Below, one piece after another: positions 22,863 through 35,637 of a DNA stretch of 48,193 nucleotides. Source of the stretch: Planctomycetota bacterium (GTDB taxonomy: Bacteria > Planctomycetota > UBA1135 > UBA2386); assembly GCA_016794035.1 (NCBI GenBank), contig JAEUHS010000029.1:1-48193 (forward strand), given 5' to 3'. The notes below the pieces were generated by a model. It was not told the DNA's origin. It did not search any database and saw nothing but the letters and a program-made list of their open reading frames with translations. Every line of letters starts with the position of its first letter. Within the stretch, counting starts at the first letter, position 1. A program made the position numbers and the translations under genes.

Positions 22863-25100
22863 CTACTGGGGTCCGTAGAGCAGTTCGACGCCGTTCGTGG
22901 TCAGGTAGGTCGATCCGGTGAAGCCCGGCGCCACCACCAGCGACTGGAACATCGTCGTCTGGCCGATCAGGACCGGCAGGTTCGGCACGAAGAACGACCA
23001 CGACACGCCCGGCGCCGGGGCCGGGAACGCACCCGACAGGCCATCGGGCAGGCCGTAGCCGAAGCAGCCCTGCATGTCGAGGATCGGCCCGAGGTCGAAG
23101 CCCTGCGGGATCGACGTGATCGACAGCGCCATCACCGCGACCTGCGAACTGGCCGGCAGGTTGCCGATCAGGAAGTCGATCGTCGTGTTCAGCACCGGAC
23201 GGTTCGACACACCCAGCGTGATCGGCGTCTGCTCGGCGCCGCACACCGCGAAGCCGGCGCCGATGCCAGCCGAGATGTCGCTGCTGCCCGGATCCTGCGC
23301 GCCGCCGCCCGGCGTCCAGCCGACCAGGTAGCTGCCGCTCACCGTCATCGACTGGTAGATCAGGTGCACGTCGCCGTTGGGCTGGAACTGGGCCTGGAAC
23401 GTGTTCGGCGAGTTGGACTGGTTGTAGTTGTTGACGTTCAGCCAGGTGACGTGCACGGCGCCGCCCACGACCTGGGCGTAGACGTCGTTGGCACCACTGG
23501 GCTGCAGGTCACGCCAGGCCAGGGCCAGGCGCGGGCTGCCCCCGAGGAAGCCACTGACCGACGGGGTGTAGCCCGTGCCGTTGGAGGCGCCCGGCGAGAT
23601 GAAGCCGTTGCTGCAGATGCGCAGCGTCGTCGTCGAGCCGCCCGGATAGTTGAGCGTGAACGGCAGCGCGAACGTCGACTCCGTGTCGTCGCCCATGTTC
23701 AGGTCGCCGCCGGTCGGCGCGACGAAGCTGTTGGTGCTGACGCCGACCGAGTAGGCGCCGCCGTTGTAGGCCAGCTTGATCTTCGTGTTGGCCAGGTCGA
23801 AGCCCGGCGATTCGTAGAACGACGCGACGCAGCTGCCGCAGCCGGTGCCGACCAGCGTGTAGTCCGCGCCGGGCACGCCGCTCGGCACCTTGGTCGTGAC
23901 CGCCACCGACAGCGCGCCGGCACCGACGCGCGCCTCGTCGAGCACGCACAGACCGGTCGACGCCTGCACGTTGCAGTCGAAGCCGAAGTTGTAGATCGTG
24001 TTCCACTCGAGCGGGTTGCTGGCCGGCGCCGTGAAGACGATCTCGTTGCCGACGCGCGCCGCCGTCCAGTTGTTCAACGGATTGCTGTCGATGTCGCGGA
24101 AGCTGAAGTTCGACGCCACGCCGGTGGCCTCGATCGGCACCCGGAAGGTGGCGCCGGCGCGGCTGTTGTCGACGTTGTGCACCGCATACTCGTAGTGGAA
24201 GTTGCCGCCGCCGAGCGCGGTCACCTTGGCCGCGACGAAGAAGCGGCCGTCGCTGTTGCCGTTGCTGGCGCTGTTGACCGTCGCGCCGGGCCAGTGCTGC
24301 AGGATCGAACCGAACGCCTCCCCGACCGCGGTGTTGGCGACGTTCCACGTCGAGCCGCTCCAGGTCGGCTGGAAGCCGCGCGACTTGATGTTGTCCCAGC
24401 GGTTGGCGAGCGCCTCGCCCTCGTGGATCAGCTGGATGCCGTAGAAGTAGCTGGCGCCCGGCACCAGCAGGTCGGACTCCTTGACGGTCACGCGGTTCTT
24501 CACCGGGTCGCTGCCGACGTTGATCGTGTTGCCGACGCCGTCGGTGTTGCCCGGCGCACCGACGTTGGGATCGCCCTGGTCGAAGTAGGAGCCGATGTGG
24601 TTCCAGGTGCCGAGCCACGGGTTGATCTCGGCCGGCGGCCCCAGGTTGCTGCGGCCGGCGTTGTGGCCGGCGCTGTAGGTGTCGGAGCAGTGCACGCCCA
24701 TCAGGCTGCCGCCGATGCCGTTGCAGGTGCCGCAGCCGCCGTCGCCGCTGGCCGAGGTGAACGCGTGCTTGCAGTAGGAGCGGTCGCTGATCTGCTCCAT
24801 GCGATCACCCGACAGCCGGGTGATCAGGAAGCCGAACTTCGGGTGGTTCTCCGCCATCTGCGCGTACCACGGGATGCTGACCGACCCCGGGTTGCACATC
24901 GTGTTGCGCATCGACAGGCCGACTTCGCCACCGGGGTAGGCCGGGCCTCGGCGCCCCCAGTAGGTGATGTTGTCGAGGATCTCGAGCCGGCCATCGAGGC
25001 CCGGCACGGTGTTCGACTGCGCCACCAGGCTGGCGGCGAAGCTCGCGGACAACAGGGAAACGAGGGACAGGGAGACAGCTCGTTGCATGGGTGCGGGCAT
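22863..25100 (-). CDS. Secreted protein of unknown function with shared C-terminal module
   Basis: A 745-residue exported protein. The N-terminus (MPAPMQRAVSLSLVSLLSASFAASLVAQ) is a standard signal peptide. The body is rich in Gly, Asn, Ser and Thr, with few Lys. It includes a Cys-rich stretch (SYCKHAF then GGCGTCNGIGG, about residues 108-130) and several beta-propeller- or jelly-roll-like segments such as LRICSNGFISPG. The last 120 residues align by eye with the C-terminus of the kelch protein at 31798-33171 (NLPASS, LPDGL, GC, W, Q and an asparagine near the end in the same order). That suggests a common domain, perhaps for export or surface retention. An alternative ATG at 25088 would also leave an intact signal peptide. 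No enzyme motif was recognised. Confidence 0.75.
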   Translation of the reverse strand: MPAPMQRAVSLSLVSLLSASFAASLVAQSNTVPGLDGRLEILDNITYWGRRGPAYPGGEVGLSMRNTMCNPGSVSIPWYAQMAENHPKFGFLITRLSGDRMEQISDRSYCKHAFTSASGDGGCGTCNGIGGSLMGVHCSDTYSAGHNAGRSNLGPPAEINPWLGTWNHIGSYFDQGDPNVGAPGNTDGVGNTINVGSDPVKNRVTVKESDLLVPGASYFYGIQLIHEGEALANRWDNIKSRGFQPTWSGSTWNVANTAVGEAFGSILQHWPGATVNSASNGNSDGRFFVAAKVTALGGGNFHYEYAVHNVDNSRAGATFRVPIEATGVASNFSFRDIDSNPLNNWTAARVGNEIVFTAPASNPLEWNTIYNFGFDCNVQASTGLCVLDEARVGAGALSVAVTTKVPSGVPGADYTLVGTGCGSCVASFYESPGFDLANTKIKLAYNGGAYSVGVSTNSFVAPTGGDLNMGDDTESTFALPFTLNYPGGSTTTLRICSNGFISPGASNGTGYTPSVSGFLGGSPRLALAWRDLQPSGANDVYAQVVGGAVHVTWLNVNNYNQSNSPNTFQAQFQPNGDVHLIYQSMTVSGSYLVGWTPGGGAQDPGSSDISAGIGAGFAVCGAEQTPITLGVSNRPVLNTTIDFLIGNLPASSQVAVMALSITSIPQGFDLGPILDMQGCFGYGLPDGLSGAFPAPAPGVSWSFFVPNLPVLIGQTTMFQSLVVAPGFTGSTYLTTNGVELLYGPQ

Positions 25101-25238
25101 GGTTGGGAGACGACCGGGGCGGCGTGCAGACCCGGCAAAACTACCGCGTCGCCGGGAACTGGCAAGCCCTGCCCGGAGCCCGGTCAGGTTCCGGAACGCC
25201 GCTTGCGCGCGATGGCAACGGCGCGTTACGTCCACGCC

Positions 25239-28570
<3,332 letters not shown>

Positions 28571-28574
<4 letters not shown>

Positions 28575-29749
28575 GACGCCGCGCCGCGAACGCCCCGCAG
28601 GCACTGCCGGTGCTGCGGCTCAAGGTGCGTGTGCACGGCCGCCACCCGTGGTTCTACCGCAAGATGATCCAGAAGCCGGACCCGTCGCCGCCGGCCGGCA
28701 GCGCCTGCCTGGTGCGCGACCGCGATGGCGAGCTGGTCGGCACCGGCTTCTACAACCCGCGCGCCGAACTGGCGCTGCGCATGTTCGCCGACGCGGCGGT
28801 CCCGGACCCGGGCCAGCACTTCACCGCGGCGCTGCACGCGGCGGTCGCGCTGCGCGAGGAGACGTTGAACCTGCCGAAGGTCACCGACGCCTACCGGCTC
28901 GTGCACGCCGAGGGCGACGGCTTCCCCGGCCTCGTGCTCGACAAGCTCGGCGATGCGTTCGTGGCGCAGGTCGCGTCGCTCGGCATGCTGCAGCAGCTCG
29001 ACGGGCTCGGCGAGTGGCTGCGGCGCCGCTATCCGCAGGGCAAGCTGGTGCTGCTGCAGGACAAGGAGTGGAGCGAGCGTGAGGGCATCGAGAAGCTGCC
29101 GCGGCCGGCACCGGTCGCGACCACGGTGCGCGAACACGGCCTGTTCTACGCGGTGCGCGCCGGCACCGGCCACAAGACCGGCTTCTTCGCCGACCAGCGC
29201 GACAACCGCTGGCTTCTGCGCCAGCTCGCCAAGGGCCGCGCGGTGCTGGACCTGTGCTGCAACAGCGGTGGCTTCGCGCTGAACGCCGTCGCCGGCGGCG
29301 CGGCGAAGGTCGTCGCCGCCGATCTCGACGAAGCGATGGTCGCCGAGACACAGCACAACGCGAAGCACAACAAGCTGCAGCTGACGGCCGTGCACGGCGA
29401 CGCGTTCGATCTGCTGCGCGAGGCCCAGCCGGGTGCACACGATCTGATCGTGCTCGACCCGCCGAAGTGGGTGCGGCACAAGGACGAGATCGAGCCGGGG
29501 CTGGTGCGGTACCAGGATCTGAACCGGCTCGGCATCGAGAAGGTCGATCGCGGCGGCCTGCTGGTGACCTGCTCGTGTTCGGGCAGCGTCAGCGAGGACC
29601 AGTTCCTGCGCATGCTGAGTGCCGCGGCGGCGCAGGCGCGGCGCGACGTGCGCGTGCTGATGCTGCGCGGCGCCGGCGCCGACCATCCGGTCGCGCTCGA
29701 GTGCCCCGAGACGCGCTACCTGAAGGTGGCGGTGCTGCAGGTGCGGTAG
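28571..29749 (+). CDS. RlmI-like 23S rRNA (cytosine-C5) methyltransferase
   Basis: A 392-residue class I SAM-dependent methyltransferase of the RlmI/YccW family, which methylates a cytosine in 23S rRNA. An N-terminal PUA domain (about 10-80, with HPWFYRKM) and a middle domain precede the Rossmann fold. Key motifs are VLDLCCNSGGFALNA for SAM binding, DLIVLDPPKW and LLVTCSCSGS, whose second Cys is the expected catalytic residue. The ATG overlaps the tricorn-like protease stop (ATGA), so the two are translationally coupled, an odd pairing of an exported protease and an RNA modification enzyme. Whether it modifies the same base as E. coli RlmI (C1962) cannot be told from here. Confidence 0.88.
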
Positions 29750-29789
29750 GCGACAGGTTGCGGCCTCGCGCTGGCCACGTGGCCCCGCC

Positions 29790-30293
29790 ATGAGACAGAT
29801 CTTGCCGATGCAGCGGACGTGGCGTCTTTGCCTCCTGCTGCTGCCGGTCGGCGGCGCCGCGGTCGCGGGACTCGGTTGCCTCGAACTCGCCGGGCTGGTG
29901 CCGCGCGGGGCGCTGCTCGGCGAGGCCAGCGACGCTGAGCGCTGGGTCGCGATCGCGTTCGGCCTGCTGGTGCAGCCGTTCGGCTGGTCGGCGCTGCGCC
30001 ATGCGCGCCTCGTGATCGACGCGGAACGGATCACCTGGTTGGGGTTCGGCTTCGTCTGCGGTCCGCGCTCGCTGCCGTTCGCCGAGGTGCAGCGCTGGGG
30101 CCACGCGGTCGCCCAGAACCGCGGTCGCCGCGAACGGCACCTCGTGTTCGAGGACCGCAGGCACGTGGTCCGAACCGTGAAGCTCGCGATGTACCGCGGC
30201 CAGGACCGTGTGCTGGTGCTGCTGCAGGAACGGCTCGGGGCGCCGGCCCCCGCCTCGGCGACGTTCGGCGGGGTCCGCTTCGACGCACCGTGA
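29790..30293 (+). CDS. Small membrane protein of unknown function
   Basis: A 167-residue protein with two predicted membrane helices, at about 10-32 (LCLLLLPVGGAAVAGLG) and 51-66 (WVAIAFGLLVQPFGWS). A cytoplasmic-looking region follows: beta strands LVIDAERITWLGFGFV and RSLPFAEVQRW, then a basic stretch. The order of two helices then a small beta domain resembles bacterial PH-like membrane proteins, but I see no decisive motif. It follows the methyltransferase by 40 bases and precedes the CoA-type NUDIX gene by 43 bases on the same strand. Confidence 0.65.
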   Translation: MRQILPMQRTWRLCLLLLPVGGAAVAGLGCLELAGLVPRGALLGEASDAERWVAIAFGLLVQPFGWSALRHARLVIDAERITWLGFGFVCGPRSLPFAEVQRWGHAVAQNRGRRERHLVFEDRRHVVRTVKLAMYRGQDRVLVLLQERLGAPAPASATFGGVRFDAP

Positions 30294-30336
30294 GCACTGG
30301 GGCGTGGCCGCGCCGGACGAGTGCGGGTAAGCACTG

Positions 30337-30900
30337 GTGGCCGTGACCGATCTCGACGACCTCCTGCGCCATCGCCTGCCGGTGCCGGGTCCGTGGCTCA
30401 GCACGCAATTGCGTCTCGCGGCGGTGGTGTGCCCGCTGGTGCGGCACGACGGCGAGGACCACCTGCTGTTCGCGGTGCGCCCCCCGGGCGCTCACCCGCA
30501 CGCCGGCCAGATCGGCTTCCCCGGCGGCATGCGTCGGCCCGACGAGGATCCGGTGCCTTGCGCACTGCGCGAGTGCCACGAGGAGATCGGCGTGCCGGCC
30601 GGCGCGGTCACCGTGCTCGGCATGCTGACGCCGCGGGAGAGTTCGTCCGGCGTGCTCGCGCACTGCTTCGTCGCGCGGCTGCAGCCGGTGCCGCTGGTGC
30701 TGGAGCCGCGCGAGGTCGTGCGCGTGCTGCACGTGCCGCTCGCCGAGCTGCGCGACGAATCGCGCTGGCAGGAACGCACGCCGCCGCCGACCGCGACCGG
30801 CTTCCAGCCGCGCACCAGCCCCCACTTCGAGATCGGCGACGACCTGTTGTGGGGCCTGACCGCGCGCTTCGTGCGCGACCTGCTGGCGCGGCTGCGGTGA
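30337..30900 (+). CDS. CoA pyrophosphatase-type NUDIX hydrolase
   Basis: A 187-residue NUDIX enzyme of the NudL/CoAse type, which cleaves coenzyme A or acyl-CoA to phosphopantetheine and 3',5'-ADP. The NUDIX box is canonical: G, five residues, E, seven residues, then RECHEEIGV. The segment before it, PGAHPHAGQIGFPGG, matches the family-specific signature upstream of the box in CoA pyrophosphatases. The start is a GTG at 30337; a second GTG two codons later is equally possible. The gene is convergent with the exonuclease gene, only 2 bases away, with no terminator hairpin visible between them. Confidence 0.88.
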   Translation: MAVTDLDDLLRHRLPVPGPWLSTQLRLAAVVCPLVRHDGEDHLLFAVRPPGAHPHAGQIGFPGGMRRPDEDPVPCALRECHEEIGVPAGAVTVLGMLTPRESSSGVLAHCFVARLQPVPLVLEPREVVRVLHVPLAELRDESRWQERTPPPTATGFQPRTSPHFEIGDDLLWGLTARFVRDLLARLR

Positions 30901-30902
30901 CG

Positions 30903-31775
30903 TCAGGGGCGCGGCGCCGGCACGCGTTCGAGCAGTCGTTCGTAGCCGAGGTCGGCGCAGAACGCCGGCAGTCCCGGACCCGCGCCGCGCCAGCGCAGGT
31001 CGTCGAGCGTCTCGACGAACGGCACGTCGGTGCGCAGCGTCGCCAGCCGCTTGTAGAGCGCCGCGTGTTCGCGATGTGCGGTGAGGCTGTCGGCCAGCGC
31101 GTCGGCGCCGCGCACCTGCACCTGCCAGTCGGCGGCGCGCGCGGGGATCGCTTCGAGGTGGCGGTAGTGCGCGAGCACGGTCGCCGCCGACTTCATGCCC
31201 CACTTCGGCACCCCGGGGATGCCGTCCTGGTCGTCGCCGACCAGGGCCAGCAGGTCCGGGATCGACGCCGGGTCGACGCCGAACTTGGTGCGCACGCCCG
31301 CCTCGTCGACGACCACCTTCTGGCGGCGGTCCAGCTGCACGATGCGCTCGCCCTGCACCATCTGCGCCAGGTCCTTGTCGGGCGTGCACAACAGCACGCG
31401 CTCGACCCGCGCGTCCGCGCCGTAGTGCACCGCTGCGCTCGCCAGCGCGTCGTCGGCCTCGAACTCCACCATCGACCACACCGGGATGCCGAGCGCGCGC
31501 GCCGCCCGTTCGGCCAGCGGGAACTGCGCCCACAGCTCCGGCTCGATACCGGCGCCGGTCTTGTAGCCGTCGAACAGCTCGTTGCGGAACGACTCGATCA
31601 CGGTGTCGAACGCGACCGCGACGTGCGTGACGTCCGGCTCGCGCAGCAGCGCGACGAAGCTCGCCAGCAGCCCGCGCACCGCGCCGACCTCGCGGCCGTC
31701 GGGGGCGCTCGCCGACGGCGCGCCGAAGAAGCTGCGATACAGCTCGTAGGTGCCGTCGATCAGGTGCAGGTTCAT
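30903..31775 (-). CDS. 5'-3' exonuclease (PolI N-terminal/FEN-like domain)
   Basis: A stand-alone 290-residue 5' nuclease related to the N-terminal domain of DNA polymerase I and to ExoIX/Xni. Such enzymes remove flaps or RNA primers using two metals. Metal-binding acidic residues are visible in HLIDGTYELYRSFF (Asp7), VAFDT, EFEADDALAS and CTPDKDLAQMV. The helix-three-turn-helix DNA-binding region GDDQDGIPGVPKWGMKSA follows. No polymerase or 3'-5' exonuclease domain is attached. The ATG at 31775 gives MNLHLIDG, the usual N-terminus. It lies 22 bases after the kelch-type gene end on the same strand; the pairing looks accidental. Confidence 0.88.
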   Translation of the reverse strand: MNLHLIDGTYELYRSFFGAPSASAPDGREVGAVRGLLASFVALLREPDVTHVAVAFDTVIESFRNELFDGYKTGAGIEPELWAQFPLAERAARALGIPVWSMVEFEADDALASAAVHYGADARVERVLLCTPDKDLAQMVQGERIVQLDRRQKVVVDEAGVRTKFGVDPASIPDLLALVGDDQDGIPGVPKWGMKSAATVLAHYRHLEAIPARAADWQVQVRGADALADSLTAHREHAALYKRLATLRTDVPFVETLDDLRWRGAGPGLPAFCADLGYERLLERVPAPRP

Positions 31776-31797
31776 GCCGTGCGCCGACCCGCGCGCA

Positions 31798-33171
31798 TCA
31801 CGGGTTGCCGATCACACCATGCCCGGCGTTGGACAGGATGATGCCGGCCGGGTTCCAGCCGGGCTGCAGCACGGCGCCCTGGAAGTACAGGTCGGCACCG
31901 AGATAGAACGCATTGACCGGGATCGGCACGGCCCAGGTTGCCGTGCCGGCCTGGTTGCTGAGCCCGACGCTGGCCAGCGGCGCGAGCCAGGCCTGGCAGC
32001 CGGTGAACCCGGCGGGCGTCAGGTCGGCCGGCAACGGCACGCCGTTCCAGCTCGTCGCGTCGAGGCCGATCAGGCCGAACGGCACGTTGACGGGGCTCGG
32101 CGGCAGGTTGCTGAGCAGCAGCTGCAACGAGGTCCCGACCCGCGGCACCGACCCGCCGATGCTGTCCAGCTGCGGCACGCCGTTGGGACCGGCGCAGCCG
32201 GCGCCGTAGGTGGCGAACGTCGCCGGCACGCCCGGACCCGCGAGGTACTCCCAGGTCTGCGACGGGCTCTGGCTGCCCTTCCAGGTCACCATGACGCCGC
32301 GGGAGCTGTCGTAGGCCAGGCCAGCGACGGAGTCGCCGGGGTTGGCGATCGGCTGCAGCTGGGTCCACGCCGAACCGTTCCACTCCCACATGTCGGTGAG
32401 GGCGCCCAACGAGACCGAGCCACCGTAGAGCACCGTGCGGTGCCGGTGCGAGTCGTACGCCATGCTGTGGTAGCGCCGCGCGGGTGGCCCGGCCAGGCCG
32501 AAGTGGTTCTGCCAATAGGTGCCGTTCCACTCCCAGGTGTCGCCGAGCGAGATCGACTGGCCGGCATTGGGTCCCTCACCGCCGAACAGCATGACGGTCT
32601 GCTTCTGTTCGTCGAAGACCATCGCGCTGCCCCAGCGCGGCGTCGGGCCGCCGTTGGCGATCTGCGTCCAGGTCTGGCCGTTCCACGCCCACAGATCGGC
32701 GTAGCCGTACGAGTTGCCGTTGCTGCCACCGAACAGCAACGTGACTCCGCGCGCCTGGTCGAAGGCCAGCGCCGAACTGTGTCGCGCCGGCGGGCCGCCG
32801 ACGCCGAACAGGAACCAGTTGAAGCCGTCCCACTCCCAGGTCTGCAGCCCGGTCGACTGGTCGCCGAACACACCGACCACCTTGCCGCGCAGCGAATCGT
32901 AGCAGAGCTGGAACGCGTTGAACGACGCCGGCACGGGCAGAGTGCGCTGCATCCAGGCCACGCCGTCCCAGGTCCACGACTGGTGGCAGCCGGTGCCGGT
33001 CACCAGCATCGTCTGGCCGTGCGGGGCGAAGTAGGCGACCTTGCCGCCGCACGTTCCCGGCGGCATCACCGCCTGCCGCTGCACCCAGGTCGGCGCCTGC
33101 GCGCTCGCGGCCGCGGTCGCGATCAGGGCGACGAGAGCGTGATACAGGGAGCGGCGTCGGGTGCGTGGCAT
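31798..33171 (-). CDS. Secreted kelch-repeat protein with shared C-terminal module
   Basis: A 457-residue exported protein. After a signal peptide (ALVALIATAAASAQ), about five to six kelch-type blades follow (about 30-320). Each carries the pattern W-x-W-x-G-x-x-W, then P-x-x-R, M/A-x-x-x-D and V-x-L-F-G-G; clear copies are at TWEWDGFNWFLFG, LWAWNGQTWTQI, TWEWNGTYWQNH and MWEWNGSAWTQL. These should form a beta-propeller used for protein or glycan binding. The last 130 residues (from about 325, GPGVPATFATYGAGC) are a separate module resembling the end of the secreted protein at 22863-25100. I recall similar C-termini on many exported planctomycete proteins, but cannot check that here. Confidence 0.85.
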   Translation of the reverse strand: MPRTRRRSLYHALVALIATAAASAQAPTWVQRQAVMPPGTCGGKVAYFAPHGQTMLVTGTGCHQSWTWDGVAWMQRTLPVPASFNAFQLCYDSLRGKVVGVFGDQSTGLQTWEWDGFNWFLFGVGGPPARHSSALAFDQARGVTLLFGGSNGNSYGYADLWAWNGQTWTQIANGGPTPRWGSAMVFDEQKQTVMLFGGEGPNAGQSISLGDTWEWNGTYWQNHFGLAGPPARRYHSMAYDSHRHRTVLYGGSVSLGALTDMWEWNGSAWTQLQPIANPGDSVAGLAYDSSRGVMVTWKGSQSPSQTWEYLAGPGVPATFATYGAGCAGPNGVPQLDSIGGSVPRVGTSLQLLLSNLPPSPVNVPFGLIGLDATSWNGVPLPADLTPAGFTGCQAWLAPLASVGLSNQAGTATWAVPIPVNAFYLGADLYFQGAVLQPGWNPAGIILSNAGHGVIGNP

Positions 33172-33215
33172 GGGTCCTCGAAGCCCGCCACTGTAGCCCC
33201 CGCGTCGCGCCCCAA

Positions 33216-35627
33216 CTACCCGCGCAGTTCGCCGCCGATCGTGCCGGCCTGCTCGCGCACCTTGCCGAGGTACTTGCCCTCGTCGTCGGCGCCGAGCGTG
33301 CGGTCGTCGGCGGCCAGCGTGACGGTGAAGTTCAGGCTCTTCTTGCCGGCGGGCAGGCGTTCGCCGCGGTAGACCTCGAACAGGGTCACCTCGCGCACCA
33401 GCTTCCTGCCGACGGTGCGCAGGAAGTCGGCGGCCTGCGCGACCTGCGTGGCCTCGTCGACCAGCAGCGCCACGTCGACCGGCAGCACCGGGAACGTCGG
33501 CACCGCCTGGTAACGTGCGGTCTGCCGGCCGTTCGCCAGCAGCGCCCGCACGTCGAGGCAGGCGATCGCCGTGGTCGGCGGCAGCTCCATGCCGCGCGCG
33601 ACGCCCGGGTGCAGGTTCGCGACGTAGCCGACCGGCGAACCGTCGCGATCGATCGCCACGGCGCGGCTCGGGTGCACCCAGGGCTGGTCCTTGCCGTGCC
33701 AGACGCGCTGCATCTCGGCCGGGTAACCGAGCCGCAGCAGCAGCGCGGCGACCGCCTCGCGCAGTTCGCCGTACGGGTGCACGCCGGCGCGACGCGTCCA
33801 CACGAACGCCAGCTCGTGCACCTCGTGCGGCAGCTTGTGCTCGTCGGCCATCTCCGCGTGGTAGCCCTTGCCGCGCTCGCAGAGCCGCACCTCGGCGTGC
33901 TGGCGCAGGTTCGGCACCGCACTGGCGAGCAGACTCGGCAGCACGTGGCGGCGGATGCGCGTCTGCTCGGGCGCGACCGGGTTCTGCACCTGCACGTAGG
34001 CGTGGCCCATCGCGTCGCAGCCGGCCAGCACGGCGTCGGGCACGAAGCTGTAGTTGTAGACCTCGTGGCAGCCGAGGTCGGTGCACGCGATCTCGAGCAG
34101 ACGCCGCTGCAGGCACAGCTCCTCGTTGCGCGGCGGCGGCTCGATCACGCCGTGCAGCGGCCGCTCCGGGATGTTGTCGTAGCGGAACATGCGGCCGACC
34201 TCCTCGATCAGGTCGTCCTCGATGTTCACGTCCTTGGTGGCGCGGAAGCTCGGCACCGACACCTCGAAGCCCGCCGCGGTGACGACGACGCCGAACTCGA
34301 GCGAACCGAGGATCGCCGCCACCTTGTCGTCGGGCAGCTCGATGCCGAGCTTCTGCGCCAGCCGCGCGCGCCGCAGCACGATGCGCTTCGGCTCGTAGGC
34401 GAAGCCCGCGGGGTCGAGCAGCGGGCCGGCCGGCTGCGCGGTCGGGCAGTACTTCTGCAGCAGGTCGACGAACAGGTGCACGGCCAGCTCGGCGTTGGCC
34501 GGATCCTGCGCCTTCTCGAACCGCGCGCTGGCGTCGGTGCGCAGGCCGAGCCGCATGCTGGTGCGGCGCACCACCTGGGCGCGGAAGTTCGCCGACTCGA
34601 GGAACAGGCTCGTGGTGTCCGCCGCGACCATCGTGCCGGCGCCGCCCATGATGCCGGCCAGCGCCTCGGGCTTGTCGCCGCTGCAGATCAGCAGGTCCTG
34701 GTCGGTCAACGCGCGCTTGTGGCCGTCGAGCGTGGTGATCGACTCGCCGTTCCTGGCGCGGCGCACGCGGATCGGTCCGTCGCCGACGTGGCGCGCGTCG
34801 AACGCGTGCATCGGCTGGCCGAGGTCCAGCATCACGTAGTTGCTCAGGTCGACCGGCAGATTGATCGCGCGCTGGCCGACCGCGGCGAGCTGCCAGCGCA
34901 GTTCGTTGGGCGACGGCCCGGCGGTGACGCCGTCGAGCACGAGGCCGCAGTAGCGCGGGCACGCCTCCCGGTCGCCGATCTCGACCGCGACCCGCCGGCC
35001 GGTGGCCGGGAAGGCGACCGGCACCACCGGCGGCTTCAGCTCGCGGCCGTAGATCGCCGCCAGTTCGCGCGCGAAGCCGTAGTGGCCCCACAGGTCGGGC
35101 CGGTGGTTGATCGACTTGTTGTCGATCTCGAACACCCAGTCCTGCACGTGCTGCACGTCGACGAAGCGGGCGCCGATCGGCGCGTCGTCCGGCAGCACCA
35201 GGATGCCGTCGGCGTCCTCGGACAGGCCCAGCTCCGACTCCGAACAGATCATGCCGTGCGACTCGACGCCGCGGATCTTCGAGGCCTTGATCTTCAGCGC
35301 GCCCTTGCCGCCCTTGCTCGGCAGCGTCTCGCCGGGCTGGATCACGACGACGCGCTGGCCGGCCGCGACGTTGGGGGCGCCGCAGACGATCTGCAGCACG
35401 CCGCCGGCGGCCGGGCCGACGTCGACCAGGCAGACCGAGAGCTTGTCGGCGTCGGGGTGCCGGTCGCGCTTGCGCACGTGGCCGACGACCAGGCACTCGA
35501 GCCCGTCGCCGAACCGCTCGAGCCCCTCGATCTCGGCCGTGCTCATGGTCAGGTCGGCGAGGATCTGCTTCGGCTCGATGCCGGTCAGGTCGACGTGGCG
35601 CGACAGCCAACGCAGGGACAACTTCAT
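33216..35627 (-). CDS. pheT: Phenylalanine-tRNA ligase beta subunit
   Basis: The beta chain of the heterotetrameric phenylalanyl-tRNA synthetase, which charges tRNA-Phe in the cytoplasm. The 803-residue length is normal. Domains in order: the N-terminal hairpin (MKLSLRWLSRHVDL); an EMAP-II-like tRNA-binding domain (about 40-155, with HPDADKLSVCLVDVG and ESHGMICSESELG); B3/B4 editing and B5 domains (to about 480); the catalytic-like core; and a C-terminal anticodon-binding FDX-ACB domain (about 705-803, FPVLPVDVALLVDE and SLNFTVTLAADDRTL). It starts 10 bases after pheS on the same strand, the usual operon order. Confidence 0.96.
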   Translation of the reverse strand: MKLSLRWLSRHVDLTGIEPKQILADLTMSTAEIEGLERFGDGLECLVVGHVRKRDRHPDADKLSVCLVDVGPAAGGVLQIVCGAPNVAAGQRVVVIQPGETLPSKGGKGALKIKASKIRGVESHGMICSESELGLSEDADGILVLPDDAPIGARFVDVQHVQDWVFEIDNKSINHRPDLWGHYGFARELAAIYGRELKPPVVPVAFPATGRRVAVEIGDREACPRYCGLVLDGVTAGPSPNELRWQLAAVGQRAINLPVDLSNYVMLDLGQPMHAFDARHVGDGPIRVRRARNGESITTLDGHKRALTDQDLLICSGDKPEALAGIMGGAGTMVAADTTSLFLESANFRAQVVRRTSMRLGLRTDASARFEKAQDPANAELAVHLFVDLLQKYCPTAQPAGPLLDPAGFAYEPKRIVLRRARLAQKLGIELPDDKVAAILGSLEFGVVVTAAGFEVSVPSFRATKDVNIEDDLIEEVGRMFRYDNIPERPLHGVIEPPPRNEELCLQRRLLEIACTDLGCHEVYNYSFVPDAVLAGCDAMGHAYVQVQNPVAPEQTRIRRHVLPSLLASAVPNLRQHAEVRLCERGKGYHAEMADEHKLPHEVHELAFVWTRRAGVHPYGELREAVAALLLRLGYPAEMQRVWHGKDQPWVHPSRAVAIDRDGSPVGYVANLHPGVARGMELPPTTAIACLDVRALLANGRQTARYQAVPTFPVLPVDVALLVDEATQVAQAADFLRTVGRKLVREVTLFEVYRGERLPAGKKSLNFTVTLAADDRTLGADDEGKYLGKVREQAGTIGGELRG

Positions 35628-35637
35628 CGCGTCTCCT

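Noticed and set aside
25101..25238. Promoter pair TTGCGC/TTACGT just before the tricorn-like gene
   Set aside because: The -10 match is poor and would leave almost no leader; not strong enough to list.
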